DNA from: Elusimicrobia bacterium RIFCSPLOWO2_01_FULL_54_10
Lineage (GTDB): Bacteria > Elusimicrobiota > Elusimicrobia > 2-02-FULL-39-32
Length of the DNA: 5,927 nt
Direction: 5' to 3'
Assembly (NCBI GenBank): GCA_001799975.1
Contig: MGUQ01000045.1
Location: 1-5,927, forward strand
Made by a program: the position numbers and the translations under genes. The notes beneath the pieces were generated by a model. That model did no database searches and was not told the origin of the DNA. It worked only from the letters and a program-made list of their open reading frames with translations. Shown here piece after piece: positions 5,043-5,927 of this stretch. Position 1 is the first letter of the stretch, and every line of letters begins with the position of its first letter.

Positions 5043-5927
5043 ACATTTGCATGATCGGAACTGGATATGTGGGCCTCGTGACCGGCGCCTGCTTTGCCGA
5101 GCTGGGATATAAAGTCACCTGCGTGGACAACGACCCGCACAAGATCGGAATGCTTAAAAAAGGGGAAATGCCCATTTACGAGCCCGGTTTGGAAAAGCTG
5201 GTGCACAAGAACGTTAAAGCGGGGCGCTTGAAATTTTCGATGTCGATTGCGGAGACAATCAAAAAGGCCCACTTTGCGTTCATCGCCGTGGGCACGCCGC
5301 CCCGTTCTGACGGTTCCGCGGACCTCTCCTATGTGGAGAATGTCGCGCGGGAGATTGCGTCCAATATGAAGGGCTACCTCGTCATCGTGGAGAAATCCAC
5401 CGTGCCCGTGGAAACCTGCGAATGGGTGCGCAAAACCATTCACAAATACAACCGCAAGAAGATTCCTTTCGATGTGGTCTCCAACCCGGAATTCCTGAGG
5501 GAAGGCACCGCGGTGATGGATTTCCTGAAACCCGACCGCGTTATTGTGGGCGTGGAGTCTGAACGCGCCAAAAAAGAGCTGGCCAAACTCTATGGTCGGC
5601 TCAAATGTCCCATCATATTCACAGACACCAAAAGTGCCGAGATCATCAAGCACGCGTCCAATTCTTTCCTGGCCACGAAAATTTCCTACATCAATTCCGT
5701 CGCCCGGATTTGCGAAAAAGTGGGAGCAAACGTGGAGCAGGTTGCGCAAGGCATGGGCTTTGATCCCCGCATTGGACGCTCATTTTTGAACGCCGGCTGC
5801 GGATTTGGCGGGTTTTGCTTCCCGAAAGATCTGGAAGCATTCTTGTGGATCTCCAAAAAGCTCGGCGCGGACTTTGAAATGCTGGAATCGGTCAAAAAAG
5901 TGAATGAAGAACAGATCGTCCAGTTTG
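5039..5927 (+). CDS. ugd: UDP-glucose 6-dehydrogenase, N-terminal two thirds; 3' end outside window
   Basis: It oxidises UDP-glucose to UDP-glucuronate with two NAD+, supplying uronic acid for surface polysaccharide. The frame runs open from the ATG at 5039 to the window edge (296 residues of a usual 430-450), so most of the C-terminal UDP-binding domain is missing. The NAD loop is GTGYVGL (7-13), with Asp30 ending beta-2. AVGTPP is at 83-88, EKSTVPV at 118-124, and NPEFLREG at 149-156 with catalytic Glu151. Lys204 and Asn208 (KHASN), then GFGGFCFPKD with nucleophile Cys260 and Asp264, complete the active site known from UGDH structures. NPEFLREG points to the UDP-glucose type and away from the WecC/TviB type, which acts on N-acetylhexosamines. 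The usual GGSCFPKD is GGFCFPKD here, a mild variant. The start overlaps the rmlD-like stop by 4 nt (ATGA). Assignment is firm. Confidence 0.92.
   Translation, partial: MNICMIGTGYVGLVTGACFAELGYKVTCVDNDPHKIGMLKKGEMPIYEPGLEKLVHKNVKAGRLKFSMSIAETIKKAHFAFIAVGTPPRSDGSADLSYVENVAREIASNMKGYLVIVEKSTVPVETCEWVRKTIHKYNRKKIPFDVVSNPEFLREGTAVMDFLKPDRVIVGVESERAKKELAKLYGRLKCPIIFTDTKSAEIIKHASNSFLATKISYINSVARICEKVGANVEQVAQGMGFDPRIGRSFLNAGCGFGGFCFPKDLEAFLWISKKLGADFEMLESVKKVNEEQIVQF

Noticed and set aside
4937..5749. 270-codon open frame on the minus strand opposite ugd
   Set aside because: It is antisense to strongly conserved Ugd and rmlD-like coding sequence, is His/Phe-rich in a way typical of a reverse-frame shadow, and matches no recognisable family.
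1..5927. CRISPR arrays, tRNA/rRNA, insertion sequences, toxin-antitoxin or phage genes
   Set aside because: Coding fills nearly the whole window in one direction with recognisable families; no spaced direct repeats, terminal inverted repeats, transposase or structured RNA was seen.

Overview
This 5.9 kb window looks like bacterial chromosomal DNA from a diderm (Gram-negative-type) organism. It holds the 3' part of an outer-membrane beta-barrel gene, then a tight cluster of five nucleotide-sugar genes, all on the + strand. The sequence has moderate GC, Lys-rich proteins with many A-runs, and a TTG start on one gene. Nothing in it fixes the taxon. An uncultured LPS-bearing lineage such as Omnitrophota or a deltaproteobacterial-type group would fit, but that is a weak impression and not a result.

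Layout. Positions 2-1078 are the C-terminal 358 residues of a beta-strand-rich outer-membrane protein, probably LptD (LPS-assembly)-like, open at the window's left edge. Positions 1079-1157 are the only real intergenic gap. It is AT-rich and carries a plausible extended -10 promoter and a Shine-Dalgarno (SD) site between two T6 tracts. Positions 1158-2219 encode a long-form glucose-1-phosphate thymidylyltransferase (RmlA-long), and 2219-3169 a WbpP/TviC/GalE-like UDP-hexose 4-epimerase. Positions 3154-4161 encode dTDP-glucose 4,6-dehydratase (RmlB), and 4158-5042 an RmlD-family dTDP-4-keto-6-deoxysugar reductase. From 5039 to the right edge is UDP-glucose 6-dehydrogenase (Ugd), cut after 296 residues.

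The last five genes overlap by 1, 16, 4 and 4 nt, so they are almost certainly one translationally coupled operon. Two supply lines can be read. RmlA, RmlB and RmlD convert glucose-1-phosphate through dTDP-glucose and dTDP-4-keto-6-deoxyglucose to a reduced 6-deoxyhexose. The epimerase and Ugd act on UDP-sugars to give a UDP-galacto sugar and UDP-glucuronate. These are typical precursors of O-antigen, capsule or exopolysaccharide, and the LPS-transport-like gene just upstream fits a cell-envelope role. No rmlC (3,5-epimerase) is present between or beside rmlB and rmlD, so the deoxyhexose product cannot be stated from this window.

I saw no RNA genes, mobile elements, CRISPR arrays, long repeats or minus-strand genes. 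The window is mostly ordinary. I do not see a clearly undescribed system, and the findings are modest.
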